A DNA stretch of 64,000 bases from Vampirovibrio sp. (GCA_024998755.1 JACEUU010000003.1:1116001-1180000), one strand, 5' to 3'. Shown: positions 26,480-35,989, counted from the stretch's first letter. Numbers and translations are program-made. Notes: generated by a model not told the origin, from the sequence alone.

Positions 26480-27430
26480 ATGAAAAAAATAGCCTACACC
26501 ACCAAACTGACCGTATTACTGTTAGCCGTGCTAGCCATCAATATTTCAACTGTATCAACCGCATCCGCTTGTTGGAAACGCCATTGCCAATCTGAAGCAC
26601 CCGATATGCGTATCACTAACAACCATTATAGTTATGACTACAAAACTAGTTATGATATGGCTCAATACCATGAAAGCCTACACACCGAAGAAGGGTATCA
26701 GCAAGCGTTTGAAGCCTACTTGGACGCTGCCCAAATGGGCGATTCAAGGGCTGCTTACCGTTTAGCACAACTGTATGAACAAGGACTTTACGGTACGCCA
26801 CGCAACATGGAACGAGCTATTTATTGGTATCAGCATTCTAACGATTCCAGAGCAAAATTCCGGTTAGCCCAGTTGGCAGAAATGGGCAAAGGTATGGATT
26901 ATAGCCCTCAACAAGCCATTGCTTATTATACGCAAGCGGCGGAATTAGGTGATGGTAGAGCCATTTATCGGTTATCGCAAAATTATAAAGCCGTACCAGA
27001 CGAACCAACCCAAAAAGGCATGACCGAACCCAACAAAGACCAAGCCACCTACTGGCTGGAAGAATCCGCCAAAGCGGGCGATGGTCGTTCTCAGTATAAG
27101 TTGGCTAGGGCTTACCATACAGGGCAATACCCTGTTAAACGAGATTTAAACCAAGCCCGCTATTGGTACACGAAATCCGCATTACAGGGCGATACTCGGT
27201 CTGAATTTTATTTGGGGCAATTGTATGAATTTGGCGGAGCGGGTTTGGCAAGCAAACCCAAAGCCTACGCGTGGTATCGTATAGCCAAAGAACAAGGGCA
27301 TGGTTGGGCGGTTACTCCGTTGGCGAGGGTTTCAAATCAGTTAAAAACTAACGATATGTGGTCTCAAGGATTGGTAGAATACCAAGCCGCCCATGAACTT
27401 CGGTATGGTGTGCATCACACTCAAAAATAA
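26480..27430 (+). CDS. Secreted Sel1-repeat protein
   Basis: 316 aa with a signal peptide (MKKIAYTTKLTVLLLAVLAI, cleavage near ASA) followed by CWKRHC. About five Sel1 repeats follow (GDSRAAYRLAQLYEQGLYGT, GDGRAIYRLSQNYKAV, GDGRSQYKLARAYHTGQYPV and others). It is the periplasmic or secreted counterpart to the cytoplasmic Sel1 protein at 13556. The ATG at 26480 has AAAGGA 10 nt before it; an 18-nt longer frame exists but has no better signal. The function is unknown. Confidence 0.85.
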   Translation: MKKIAYTTKLTVLLLAVLAINISTVSTASACWKRHCQSEAPDMRITNNHYSYDYKTSYDMAQYHESLHTEEGYQQAFEAYLDAAQMGDSRAAYRLAQLYEQGLYGTPRNMERAIYWYQHSNDSRAKFRLAQLAEMGKGMDYSPQQAIAYYTQAAELGDGRAIYRLSQNYKAVPDEPTQKGMTEPNKDQATYWLEESAKAGDGRSQYKLARAYHTGQYPVKRDLNQARYWYTKSALQGDTRSEFYLGQLYEFGGAGLASKPKAYAWYRIAKEQGHGWAVTPLARVSNQLKTNDMWSQGLVEYQAAHELRYGVHHTQK

Positions 27431-27489
27431 CCCTTTTATTCTGTTCGTGAATTTTCTGCAGTAAATACCAATTGAAAGAATAAAGGTCG

Positions 27490-27740
27490 TACCAACCAGT
27501 AGGAAAGACCATCGCGTTTGCTCTGCAGTCGTCGATGCGTTCCGTCCACCGGAGGGGCGAAAAAAGCATCCCTCCGTCAATGCCCTTCTGGTGGCATAGG
27601 AGGGTGTTTTTTCGGGGGTCTTTAGGGGCTTGCCACTGAATTCGTGGGGGATTGTTAAGGGGGTCTGCCAAAAGGCAGAGTGATTGCAGGGCAATCAACG
27701 AACAAGAACCCCCTTAACACCCTCCAGCTAAAGCTATGAA
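27490..27740 (-). repeat. Structured repeat E, inverted copy
   Basis: Reads on the minus strand as CTTTAGCTGG..GGGGGTTCTTGTTC, then CCCCCACGAATTCAG, GGCAAGCCCCTAAAGACCCC, GATGCTTTTTTCGCCCC and ATCGACGACTGCAGAGCAAA. The element at 54867-55110 has the same blocks in the plus direction. This copy has about 40 nt extra near 27670-27710. It fills most of the gap 27431-27784. Confidence 0.7.
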
Positions 27741-27784
27741 CGACAATCGATGAGAGAACATGATATTTAAACTTTTAATCGGTA

Positions 27785-29569
27785 TTAGTCTTCTGCAAAC
27801 GGGCTAACAACAGACGGTGAAGCCTGCCAATGGTGCAGTAACGCCAACTTTAACGAGGCTAATGTTTCTACTTGAATAGGGGTTTCCGCCTTAAAATGAG
27901 CCAACATTTCCAACAGCGTTCTACGCACATAAGCTACTAAAAAACCTTGTTGGTAAATCCACGGGGTTTCAGCCGTTACTGGCACTAAGGTTAAGCTAGC
28001 CGTAGCTGCTAATTGGGCATAAGTGCTACTTTTTTGCCAATGCAGTAAACAAGCCGCTTCCGCCAGCCTATTTCTTAAACGAATGTGAATCCCTTCCTGC
28101 ACCAACTGGCAAATGGTGGCATTCACCCAAGAATCCATTTCAACAAGCGTGGTACTTAGCCTGTTAACCGATAGACTTTCTTCTATAGCAACGACTGGGT
28201 TACCATCTTCACCTTCATGCAGCTGCTGTAATAAATCTTCCAACTGCTCTAAAAATGGCGAAAAATCTTCTCTATCAGGCGGAACGGGTAAAATCCACTG
28301 GGCAAATTCCCGATGGCTCAACAACGCATCAACAGAAGGAATATAATCTGCCCTGTACCATTCTTGAATCAGCATTTCAGGCGAAAGAGCCGGTAGTTTG
28401 TAGGCTAGTAAAATCGCTTTCCAAGCCGTATATTCATACGGAATGGATTGCCCTAATTCCCTTGATTTCGCTTCGGCTTGTTCAACCCGAAACCGAAAGT
28501 GGCTGGGTGGAATGGTAATTTTCGTATTTTGATCTTTAAACCGCATCAATAGCCTATTCAGTTCAGGTTCCCGCACTTGCGTGTAGGAAAAGGCGTCTAA
28601 TAAGCCTTCGGTATCGTTAACAACCATACCAAAAGCTAAATAATCGCCGTGTGGCCATTGTAAAACTAACAAATAGGCTTGGCTACCGTAGCCATCAGGT
28701 AAACTAGCGTAGCAGGCTTTAGTTTCTAAATTTAAAACCCATAGTGGTACTTGGTCAACCAAGTTTTTAAGCACATCTATGTTATTAGGCTTGTAAACAC
28801 CGGCAATTTGGCATTCTTTTAAGCCTCTATGAATGAGCTTTTCAAATTTGGGTACTTTAAAGGCAGACCCATTTTCTTGGGTTAGGTATAGCCAATAAGC
28901 CACCTGTGGCGTTTTAGCCCCAATTAGCATGGTTAAAGCTTGAACAACCACCGTATCATCATCAGGCAACGAATCTAAAAAAGGAATTAATACAGGTACA
29001 ATGGCTTCAGCTGGGAAATCCCGTTGCATATTTGAAAGCAATTCGAGCTGATCTTCCGGTGGTAAGGTAGAAATAAAATCGACAAATTCCAGCGTGGCTT
29101 CCGGTTGGTGCACCGCTAACGAAAGTAGACGCTCGGTTTCTTTCGTAGCCAAGGCTTCAGGGTTATCTAAATATTCCACGAATACTTCAGATATGCCAGA
29201 TTCCCCTAAATGACGCAACACCACATGAGCCACTTCTCGTTGGTCATCTTTGGCTGAAGTAGACGTAATTAACAACCAAAGCGGGTCTTTTAGCAACGTT
29301 AAGCTACCCATTTCCATCAACAATTCAGCCAAGGCTTCCAGCTTTCTGGCATTACCCGAAAGCCGTTCAAGCTCCTTCATTAACAACCCGCACCAAACGG
29401 TTTCAGTGGCAACGGTTTTTAACTGGGCAACAACGGTTTCTCGTTCTGTTCTAGAAGGCGGTTCAAATTGAGATAAATAATCTAACGCCTGCAACAACCA
29501 ACGCCGTAACGTTAATTTCCCATAGGGCGATTGGTCAGCTTCTGCAGTAGGCTCAAAGATAAAAGGCAT
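27785..29569 (-). CDS. Hypothetical protein with HEAT-like helical repeats
   Basis: 594 aa. The first half looks like an alpha-helical solenoid (ALAELLMEMGSLTLLKDPLW, VAHVVLRHLGESGISEVFVE, AIVPVLIPFLDSLPDDDTVV), suggesting HEAT-like repeats. The second half has an alpha/beta stretch (YLLVLQWPHGDYLAFGMVVN) and another helical part. No signal peptide, membrane segment or catalytic motif is seen, and I cannot assign a function. It is monocistronic. Confidence 0.75.
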   Translation of the reverse strand: MPFIFEPTAEADQSPYGKLTLRRWLLQALDYLSQFEPPSRTERETVVAQLKTVATETVWCGLLMKELERLSGNARKLEALAELLMEMGSLTLLKDPLWLLITSTSAKDDQREVAHVVLRHLGESGISEVFVEYLDNPEALATKETERLLSLAVHQPEATLEFVDFISTLPPEDQLELLSNMQRDFPAEAIVPVLIPFLDSLPDDDTVVVQALTMLIGAKTPQVAYWLYLTQENGSAFKVPKFEKLIHRGLKECQIAGVYKPNNIDVLKNLVDQVPLWVLNLETKACYASLPDGYGSQAYLLVLQWPHGDYLAFGMVVNDTEGLLDAFSYTQVREPELNRLLMRFKDQNTKITIPPSHFRFRVEQAEAKSRELGQSIPYEYTAWKAILLAYKLPALSPEMLIQEWYRADYIPSVDALLSHREFAQWILPVPPDREDFSPFLEQLEDLLQQLHEGEDGNPVVAIEESLSVNRLSTTLVEMDSWVNATICQLVQEGIHIRLRNRLAEAACLLHWQKSSTYAQLAATASLTLVPVTAETPWIYQQGFLVAYVRRTLLEMLAHFKAETPIQVETLASLKLALLHHWQASPSVVSPFAED

Positions 29570-29629
29570 CTAATTTCTTTCGGGGGGAGACGGGGATTCA
29601 ACTAGTTATTCCTAAGAAGCTGTCTGTAT

Positions 29630-29770
29630 AGTCGCCAATCAAGGCACTTTCGTTGTCATTTGCGGTACTCATTGCGGTTATTTAGTTAGTCTAAACGCCC
29701 GTCATTGCGTTCTTGGTTGCTAAAGCAACCTGTTTGCAAAGCAAACAACATTCCTAGAAATTGCACTTCC
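29630..29770. repeat. GGTACTCATT-CGGTTATTTA repeat fragment
   Basis: Contains GCGGTACTCATTGCGGTTAT, closely similar to the middle of the repeat at 10985-11120. Ends AAGCTGTCTGTATAGTCG (from 29619) and ACTATGCAGACAGCTTC (29777-29793) are inverted, giving it MITE-like ends. Confidence 0.45.
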
Positions 29771-29858
29771 TTGACAACTATGCAGACAGCTTCTAAACGT
29801 TGGGGATGCTTTTTAGGCATCCCCCAAACGAATAGAGAAACAGCATTGGCTAAATTTA

Positions 29859-30626
29859 TTACACAGCTACCGCTAAAGTAGCTACACCAGCGGTGGAAGT
29901 AACGGCTTGTTGAATGGCTTGCAATTCTTCAACCATCGCTTCAACGGAAGATAACTGGTTAATAGCAGCACCAATACCAACGGCAACAGCTCCTGCTTTA
30001 ATAGCCAATGCAACGTTGGAAGCGTTTAATCCGCTAGCAGCCATAACAGGCAGAATGTTGGCTTTGGCTAATACTTTGGCATTTTCAATGGCGAGTAAGG
30101 CTTTTTCAGTAGTGGCTAACAACTTCACTTCTGGGGTAGAACCCAATAAGCGAATAGCCCCTTCGGTTTGAACCATGAAGCAACCCATCGTTTTCAATTT
30201 GGCTAATAATTCCAACTGAACGGTTACAGACAAATGCCCTGGAATTGTTACACAAACAGGGGCTTTATCGCCAATAAGTGAAAGGGTTTCTTGTGCTAAT
30301 TTTAGTACCGCTTCTGCACCAAAGAATTGACCTTTAGCGTAAAGACCATCAAAGTTGCCGAGTTCAGCAACATCTGCACCCGCTTCAACAGCGGCTAGCA
30401 AAGCTTTGGGCTCAACGGAAGAAGCAAATAAAATAGCATCCGTCAACGCCCGAGCATGAGCAACTACTTCAGGGGTAGCGGCAACATCAATGGCTTGAAC
30501 GCCTGCTTGATTGGCAGCGGTTACTACGGCTTCAACAGAAGCTAAATCAACATTGTTGATGCCCGCAATCGCTTTAACGAGGGTTTTGTTGTTCAGGGCT
30601 TGTTGGAGGTTTACTTGTTTTTGCAT
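29859..30626 (-). CDS. ycf23: Ycf23/DUF561 family protein
   Basis: 255 aa. The sequence follows the family pattern of Ycf23: KAIAGINNVDLASVEAVVTA, AIDVAATPEVV, SVEPKALLAAVEAGADVAEL, GNFDGLYAKGQFF, LSVTVQLELLAKLKTMGC, then MVQTEG. It is predicted to be a TIM barrel related to biosynthetic aldolases or synthases. Its activity is unknown to me. The family is found mainly in cyanobacteria and plastids, which supports the lineage inferred for the window. The frame extends upstream to 30755 but the ATG at 30626 fits the family. Confidence 0.8.
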   Translation of the reverse strand: MQKQVNLQQALNNKTLVKAIAGINNVDLASVEAVVTAANQAGVQAIDVAATPEVVAHARALTDAILFASSVEPKALLAAVEAGADVAELGNFDGLYAKGQFFGAEAVLKLAQETLSLIGDKAPVCVTIPGHLSVTVQLELLAKLKTMGCFMVQTEGAIRLLGSTPEVKLLATTEKALLAIENAKVLAKANILPVMAASGLNASNVALAIKAGAVAVGIGAAINQLSSVEAMVEELQAIQQAVTSTAGVATLAVAV

Positions 30627-30817
30627 GGTGGTTTGACATCCTTTTTTATATAATTGATGAGGGTTGGAACGGTTAAAATTAAGCCGAATCATTCTATTCA
30701 TAATAGAATTACCGATAGTAACCCATATTATAGTAGAAACAAGCTTTTTAGGCAAAGTTTTTTAAAGCGATGGCTTACTTTTTGACGTTTTTATTCTATG
30801 AATTCGGACGGGTTAAT

Positions 30818-31040
30818 CGCTTCGGTCTGTGGCTTTTGTCGGGGGGACTGCTGTTTGGCAGCCCCCCCGACACCCCCCCACAAATTCAAGGGGGCTCCAC
30901 GCCCCCTTAAAAAACCCCTCTCAAGGGTCGACTTATTTGCACACACGTTGAAAACAGGCTTGACCGAAAACCAGAGGGTTTCCTAATTGGTCTGCTTCGC
31001 TCCGCTCGCACCAGCCTGTTTCCAACTGCATATGATTTGA
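30818..31040. repeat. Structured repeat D, copy 2
   Basis: Begins CGCTTCGG, then the hairpin GTCGGGGGG..CCCCCCGAC, then AAGGGGGCTCCACGCCCCCTT, and the branched hairpin 30947-31026 (arms GTTGAAAACAGGCT / AGCCTGTTTCCAAC; inner stems GACC/GGTC and AAACC/GGTTT). It sits between ycf23 and purB in the gap 30627-31107. Confidence 0.75.
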
Positions 31041-31107
31041 AACTAGAAATCCATAAGTGGGCTTACAATCATAAACGTTAAGCTTTTTTGTCAAAAGATA
31101 AGAAATA

Positions 31108-32406
31108 CTAGGCTTTGGGAAACCGAGCAAAAACAGCATCAATGTTGGAAAGCAGCGGGGCGGGGTCAAAACAGTTGGCAATATCTTCCGCAGAAAGCAA
31201 CGCAGTTACTTCAGCATCTGCCAATAAATTGCCCTTAAAATGACCACCTTCCGTATTCCAAGCTGCATGGGCATTTTTTTGCACCAAACGGTAAGCAATC
31301 TCTCTGGAAACACCTTTATCAATGAGCGTTAGCAATACCCGCTGAGAGAAAATAACCCCGCCATAAACGTTCATGTTACGGGTCATATTCGCTGAATGCA
31401 CCAATAAATTCGCCATCACCCCATTAAAACGGTTCAACACATAATGCAAGGCAATAAACGCATCGGGCAAAATAATTCGCTCTACAGAACTATGGGAAAT
31501 ATCCCGTTCATGCCACAAGGCAATGTTTTCCATGGCTGGTATGGCATAGGAACGAATCAGCCGGCACAAGCCCGTAATGTTTTCAGAACTAACAGGGTTG
31601 CGTTTATGTGGCATGGCAGAAGAGCCTTTTTGCCCTTTGGCAAAGCCTTCTTCCACTTCCAATACATCCGTGCGTTGCAAGTTACGAATTTCGGTTGCCA
31701 TTTTTTCTAAGCTTGAAGCCAACAAAGCAAACGCCGTAAACAAACTGGCTAATCTATCCCGCTGAATCACTTGCGTAGAGGCTTTCACTGGCGTTAGCCC
31801 TAGCAATCTGCAAGTTTCCGCTTCAACGGTGGGGGCTAAATGGGCGTACGTACCCATTGCTCCTGAAACCATCCCCGCTTGGCATTCCGCTTTGGCATGG
31901 GCAATTCTAGCTTCTGCCCGATTCAGTTCATCCACCCAAACCAGCAATTTTGCTCCAAACGTAATAGGTTCGCCGTGAATACCGTGTGAACGCCCGACCA
32001 TCACGGTATCTTTATGTTCCCACGCCCGTTTGAGTATGGTGGCTTTTAGGGCGGATAATTTTTCGTCAATCAGCGGTAAAGCTCGTTGTACTTGCAGATT
32101 CAAGGCTGTATCGACTAAATCTGAAGACGTCATGCCCAAGTGGACAAACCGAGAAGGTTCGCCGACATATTCCGCCACGTTGGTTAAAAAGGCTATGACA
32201 TCGTGCTTCACTTCTTCTTCAATTTCATCAATGCGGCTAGCAGAAAATTGAGCTGTCGTCTTGACGGCTTCGGTTGTGCCTGCAGGTACTAAGCCTAAGG
32301 TTTCTTGGGCTTGTAGCACGGCAATTTCAACTTCTAGCCATGTTTCATATTTGGTTTGTTGCATCCATAGGGTTGCCATGGCTGGCAGAGCGTAGCGTTC
32401 AATCAT
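31108..32406 (-). CDS. purB: Adenylosuccinate lyase
   Basis: 432 aa; cleaves SAICAR and adenylosuccinate in purine synthesis. It starts MIERYALPAMATLW as in the bacterial family, with MTSSDLVDTALN, the catalytic-loop signature SSAMPHKRNPVSSENI near residue 265 and RAWEHKDTVMVGRSHGIHGE upstream. The length is normal. It stands alone, away from other pur genes. Confidence 0.95.
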   Translation of the reverse strand: MIERYALPAMATLWMQQTKYETWLEVEIAVLQAQETLGLVPAGTTEAVKTTAQFSASRIDEIEEEVKHDVIAFLTNVAEYVGEPSRFVHLGMTSSDLVDTALNLQVQRALPLIDEKLSALKATILKRAWEHKDTVMVGRSHGIHGEPITFGAKLLVWVDELNRAEARIAHAKAECQAGMVSGAMGTYAHLAPTVEAETCRLLGLTPVKASTQVIQRDRLASLFTAFALLASSLEKMATEIRNLQRTDVLEVEEGFAKGQKGSSAMPHKRNPVSSENITGLCRLIRSYAIPAMENIALWHERDISHSSVERIILPDAFIALHYVLNRFNGVMANLLVHSANMTRNMNVYGGVIFSQRVLLTLIDKGVSREIAYRLVQKNAHAAWNTEGGHFKGNLLADAEVTALLSAEDIANCFDPAPLLSNIDAVFARFPKA

Positions 32407-32538
32407 GAGTAGAGAAAGTCCTTTTTTAAAATAGTTTGATAGAGATTAACCTTCAGATGCAGTCAGAAGGTTTAATATATCGCTATACTACTATAAACAT
32501 CGCCGTAAAAACAGAGAGTGCAGAGGGCTAATACACTT

Positions 32539-33504
32539 ATGATGACCAGTCAAACCAAGGGTATCTTACATTTTTGGTGGCAAGTCGTTGGTATTATTGT
32601 GCTCACGCTAATCGTCGGCGAACTCTCGTTTTCTTACGCCCTACCTGTCGCTAGAATTAGTAGCCCTGTTAAATCTACCAGCATCAAGCCCAAAAGTGTT
32701 TCTAAAAAACCGTCTGCTATTGTTTCTGCAGATTTAAAAGCGGCGACGATGGCTTCTGTTCCGTTACAACCCACCATTTTAGTATTAACACCCGCCTTAG
32801 GACAAATTGATAAAACCAAAGCGTTGAGTAATTCGGCAGATTTTTTAGCTAAAGATTTTGCAAACGCTCTGCGTATTCGGTTACAGAAGCATCAAATTTT
32901 GGGTTATACCGATGCTGTACCCGTTTGGCAAAAGCAAAAAATTTTTTCAAAGGGCTTAGAATTAACTCGTAAGCATAGCGATGGGCAATTGCTTGGCAAT
33001 ACGGAATGGACGACGCTTTCCAATAGCCTAAAAACCACCGTGCCCGGTGCTAATATTGATAGGCTAGTGATGGTTGAAGCGGAAGTGGATTTTTCAAAGC
33101 CTTACCAACCGCACACCAAAAAGCAAAATTTTCTGCATTGGCTAACGGAAGTAAAACCGACTGATGCGTTAGACGTTTGGTTGGTGCATATAACCGTTTA
33201 CAATATGGCAAGCCAACCGTACGAACCTATTTACCGTTGGCAATACCGTACCACTTTACCGGCAGATAGATTAATGACTGTTTTCCCTGAAGCTGAACTG
33301 AATAGTTCTTCCGTACCGTGGCTGGTGCAGGCCAGTAGGCAAGTTGAAAATGCTTTTTTTAGAGAAGTACCCTTTGAAGTGTTAAATGACGAATGGACAG
33401 CGATAAACACGGCGAAAGGGTGGAAAAAATCGTACAAAAATCGGTCTGCTGTTGATACAGGTAATGCAGTCATTAAGGAACTTTACGACATTCCCACCAA
33501 GTAA
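32539..33504 (+). CDS. Exported hypothetical protein
   Basis: 321 aa with an N-terminal hydrophobic segment (WWQVVGIIVLTLIVGELSFS) and a possible signal cleavage after SYA. A Ser/Lys/Pro-rich linker (KPKSVSKKPSA) follows, then a globular domain with ILVLTPALGQID, ANALRIRLQKHQILGYTDA and WLVHITVYNMASQPYEPIYR. The doubled ATG at 32539 is used; the frame is open 21 nt further with TTG. I do not recognise the domain. Confidence 0.65.
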   Translation: MMTSQTKGILHFWWQVVGIIVLTLIVGELSFSYALPVARISSPVKSTSIKPKSVSKKPSAIVSADLKAATMASVPLQPTILVLTPALGQIDKTKALSNSADFLAKDFANALRIRLQKHQILGYTDAVPVWQKQKIFSKGLELTRKHSDGQLLGNTEWTTLSNSLKTTVPGANIDRLVMVEAEVDFSKPYQPHTKKQNFLHWLTEVKPTDALDVWLVHITVYNMASQPYEPIYRWQYRTTLPADRLMTVFPEAELNSSSVPWLVQASRQVENAFFREVPFEVLNDEWTAINTAKGWKKSYKNRSAVDTGNAVIKELYDIPTK

Positions 33505-33882
33505 AAAAATAGTCTAGGTAGTAGGCTTATTCTTCTCTGCTTCTAGTCTTTGAACGGTTTCTTTTAGCTTTTCAATGGCTTCTTGTAATGCTTGCCAGGT
33601 TGGTTTATGCTTTTTAAGTTCTTTGAGTACCCTTATAGAGTTGCTAAAGTATTCTTGATATCCATCGGCATCGGACTCAATTTGTGGAATATCTTCGATT
33701 GCTTTATCAATAATGTCAGAAATAGCAGAAAGCGGGACGGGTTCCTGTAATTTCTTCAGATGTTCTTCTGCTGTTGCTAATGCTTTGGTCAATTGTTCTT
33801 TTAAATCTTTAATTTTAGCCTCATCTCTTTTGTTTTTTTCAACTAATTGACTTAACTCGTTACGTTGAACCAAAATATAAAT

Positions 33883-35041
33883 GAAGTTACGGAAAAAAGG
33901 GCAAGGTAAAATAGAAGGGACATTATTCCACCTCTCATAGGATACCCCACCCCCATGACTACCTTTGCCGACATCCAAATTCAACAAGCCACCCCCACTC
34001 ACAAATTCCTAGAGGAAATGAACCAAACCCTACCATGGCAACTATTTGAAACTATCCTCAAAACACACATCCACCACAAACCCAACGGCAGACCCCCCTA
34101 CAAACGCCTACTACTGCTCAAAATGAACCTCCTCAAAATATGGTTCAATCTCTCCTATGAACAAACCGAATTTCAATGCCACGACAGACTCTCCTTCCGA
34201 AAGTTTCTCGGCTTCTCCTTAGAATCCCCCATCCCTGAAGCCACGACACTCGAAAACTTCCAACACGAACTGCAAAACACCCCAGCCCAAGAAGCCCTTT
34301 TCTTAGCCTTAGACACCTTCTTTCAAGAGAAAAACCTCATTCTCAAAGAAGGCAACTTGGTAGATGCCACCTTTATTAAAGCCAATAGCAAACAGAGAAA
34401 AAAACCTGAAGACCAGAGCGACCCTGATGCCACTTATGGCTACAAGGGGTTTGGTTACAGTGCCACGGTTAATGTGGATGCTAAAAGCAAGTTGATTCGT
34501 AAGGTGGTTGTTACTGGGGCCAATGTGCATGACAGTCAGAGTTTAATCCCTGTATTGGTGGGCGATGAGCAGACTGTTGGTGCGGATAGTGGTTATGTGG
34601 GCAAGGAGAAGGATTTAAAGGCATTGGGGATACAGCCGAGGATTATTAAGCGTCGGGTTCGGGGTAAGCAGCATGAACCAACGCCTGAGTTGACGGCTTC
34701 GCAGAAGCGGTTTAATGGGTTGGTTTCTAAGGTTCGGGCAAGAGTGGAGCATGTGTTTGCGGGTTGGAAGACGGTGTTTAAGAAGGTTCGTGTGTCTTGT
34801 CGTGGGTTAGTGCGTGTTTCTGCGGAGATTTTGGGCTTGGCATTTGGGTATAATTGTCGTCGGTATGGTTTTTTGGTGAGGAGGGGGGTAGGTTTTAGTG
34901 GATTCTTGTATGGTTTTTAGGTAATTATGATCCGAAAAGAGTGGAAACAAGGGGTATTGTTCTGTTTTTTGAGCATTTTTGGTTGAATTTTATTAAAAAA
35001 CACTCACTACTCCCACCTGCACACCCTTATTCCGTAACTTC
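33883..35041 (+). mobile_element. IS5-family insertion sequence, copy 1
   Basis: 1159 bp bounded by imperfect inverted repeats: left GAAGTTACGGAAAAAAGGG, right (inverted) GAAGTTACGGAATAAGGG. It is flanked by a 4-bp direct duplication AAAT, which agrees with the IS5 group. It carries one transposase gene. Confidence 0.92.
33955..34920 (+). CDS. IS5-family transposase, copy 1
   Basis: 321-aa DDE transposase. Visible are the N-terminal helical domain (RPPYKRLLLLKMNLLKIWFN, LSYEQTEFQCHDRLSFRKFL), the first Asp region LVDATFIKANSKQ, the second Asp VGADSGYVGKEKD, and the Glu in RVEHVFAGWKT. It is intact. It differs from copy 2 at only two residues (K/N in FFQExN and I/L in SQSLxPV). The coding strand is strikingly C-rich in its first half and G-rich in its second. 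Confidence 0.93.
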   Translation: MTTFADIQIQQATPTHKFLEEMNQTLPWQLFETILKTHIHHKPNGRPPYKRLLLLKMNLLKIWFNLSYEQTEFQCHDRLSFRKFLGFSLESPIPEATTLENFQHELQNTPAQEALFLALDTFFQEKNLILKEGNLVDATFIKANSKQRKKPEDQSDPDATYGYKGFGYSATVNVDAKSKLIRKVVVTGANVHDSQSLIPVLVGDEQTVGADSGYVGKEKDLKALGIQPRIIKRRVRGKQHEPTPELTASQKRFNGLVSKVRARVEHVFAGWKTVFKKVRVSCRGLVRVSAEILGLAFGYNCRRYGFLVRRGVGFSGFLYGF

Positions 35042-35390
35042 AAATACCCATAGCTAAAACAGAAAGCCCTAAAACACCTGCGACAATGATGGGAAGCAAC
35101 GATGGTTTTTCAGCGGTTTGAGGCTTTACAGTTTCTTCAAACGCTTCATCGGCTTTTCTTGGTTTTACACTGAACGTATCTTTTTGATTAGGGACAAGGC
35201 TTAATGACTTAGGTATTTTTTCTTGTTTTGTAGCATAAGTAGCGGGTTGTGTAATAGCCAATAAATTGGTGGGTGAAGCAAGTGTCATTGTCATTAAAAA
35301 TGCCTTCCTGTATGCCATATAAACTTTAGTTACTTTCAGTTGCTTGAAACCAAATAAAAGCTTAATGATGCTAGTAAGTAAAAAATAAAA

Positions 35391-35422
35391 AAAGGGTTGG
35401 GGGGTAACCCAACCCTTTTTAT
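35391..35422 (-). terminator. Terminator of minD-minE
   Basis: Perfect stem AAAGGGTTGGG/CCCAACCCTTT with T-runs on both strands. It lies 30-60 nt after the minE stop. Confidence 0.75.
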
Positions 35423-35450
35423 TCGCAAATTAACACCCTAAGGTTTATTA

Positions 35451-35909
35451 CTAATCGTTAATAGACCCATTCCCAATAGAAACTGTTTCTTTCATCGTTT
35501 CTGCAATGGTTTCACTAGCAGAAGCAGAATCTGGTGCTCCCAACGTCGTCATACCAACAGAAGCCCCCCGAATGGGCTTAACAGGAATGTTAGCAACCAA
35601 GGCAACCGTATTGGTTTCAGGGTCTGTTTCCAAATTCAATTCCATCATATCTCTATCAATTTGAATATACTTAGAAATAACACCCACCAAATCATCCCGC
35701 ATGGCTTCAATGGTGTGCGGCTCCAGCTGAGTTCTATCATGCATTAACACTAACCGCAACCGGCTGTAAGCAGATGAACGCCCGCCCACACCCGTGGGTT
35801 CACTATCAGCATGGTTTCTGCTAGCGAACGATTGAGATTGACCAATCGTTTTAGCAGCTTCGGCATCAAATTGTAATAAAAAATCAACCATTTTACGAAT
35901 AATAGACAT
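35451..35909 (-). CDS. minE: Cell division topological specificity factor MinE
   Basis: 152 aa; stimulates MinD ATPase and drives its redistribution. The anti-MinCD helix and dimer region SRLRLVLMHDRTQLEPHTIE, followed by MRDDLVGVISKYIQIDRDMM, are typical. The protein is longer than most MinE (about 90 aa), with a Ser/Ala-rich C-terminal tail and a linker after the N-terminal amphipathic helix (IIRKMVDFLLQFDAEAAKTI). The ATG at 35909 is chosen; the frame extends upstream to 35966. It follows minD by 80 nt. No minC is adjacent. Confidence 0.88.
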   Translation of the reverse strand: MSIIRKMVDFLLQFDAEAAKTIGQSQSFASRNHADSEPTGVGGRSSAYSRLRLVLMHDRTQLEPHTIEAMRDDLVGVISKYIQIDRDMMELNLETDPETNTVALVANIPVKPIRGASVGMTTLGAPDSASASETIAETMKETVSIGNGSIND

Positions 35910-35989
35910 AATTTCTAAACTCTCTTTTGTAAAACATAAAACAACAAATAATAAAATAATCAGCAATCCTACAGAACAAATAATACTGA

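Larger units (their letters stand above)
33514..35294 (-). pseudogene. Membrane coiled-coil protein gene interrupted by an IS5-family insertion
   Basis: Two reading frames are halves of one gene. The N-terminal part (35294 to 35042) starts MTMTLASPTNLLAI, has the KDTF motif and ends in the hydrophobic run PIIVAGVLGLSVLAMGI. The C-terminal part (33882 to 33514) continues IYILVQRNELSQLV and then a long coiled coil. Removing the IS (33883-35041) and one 4-bp duplicate (AAAT at 33879-33882 and 35042-35045) rejoins them in frame: 253 + 365 nt = 206 codons. The transmembrane helix is cut in the middle. As found, the 5' half stops at TGA formed at the junction, and the 3' half has no start of its own. 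Confidence 0.85.

Noticed and set aside
27341..27698. Two minus-strand ORFs of 116-117 codons downstream of the secreted Sel1 gene
   Set aside because: They lie in repeat E, are not conserved in frame between copies and have no ribosome site.
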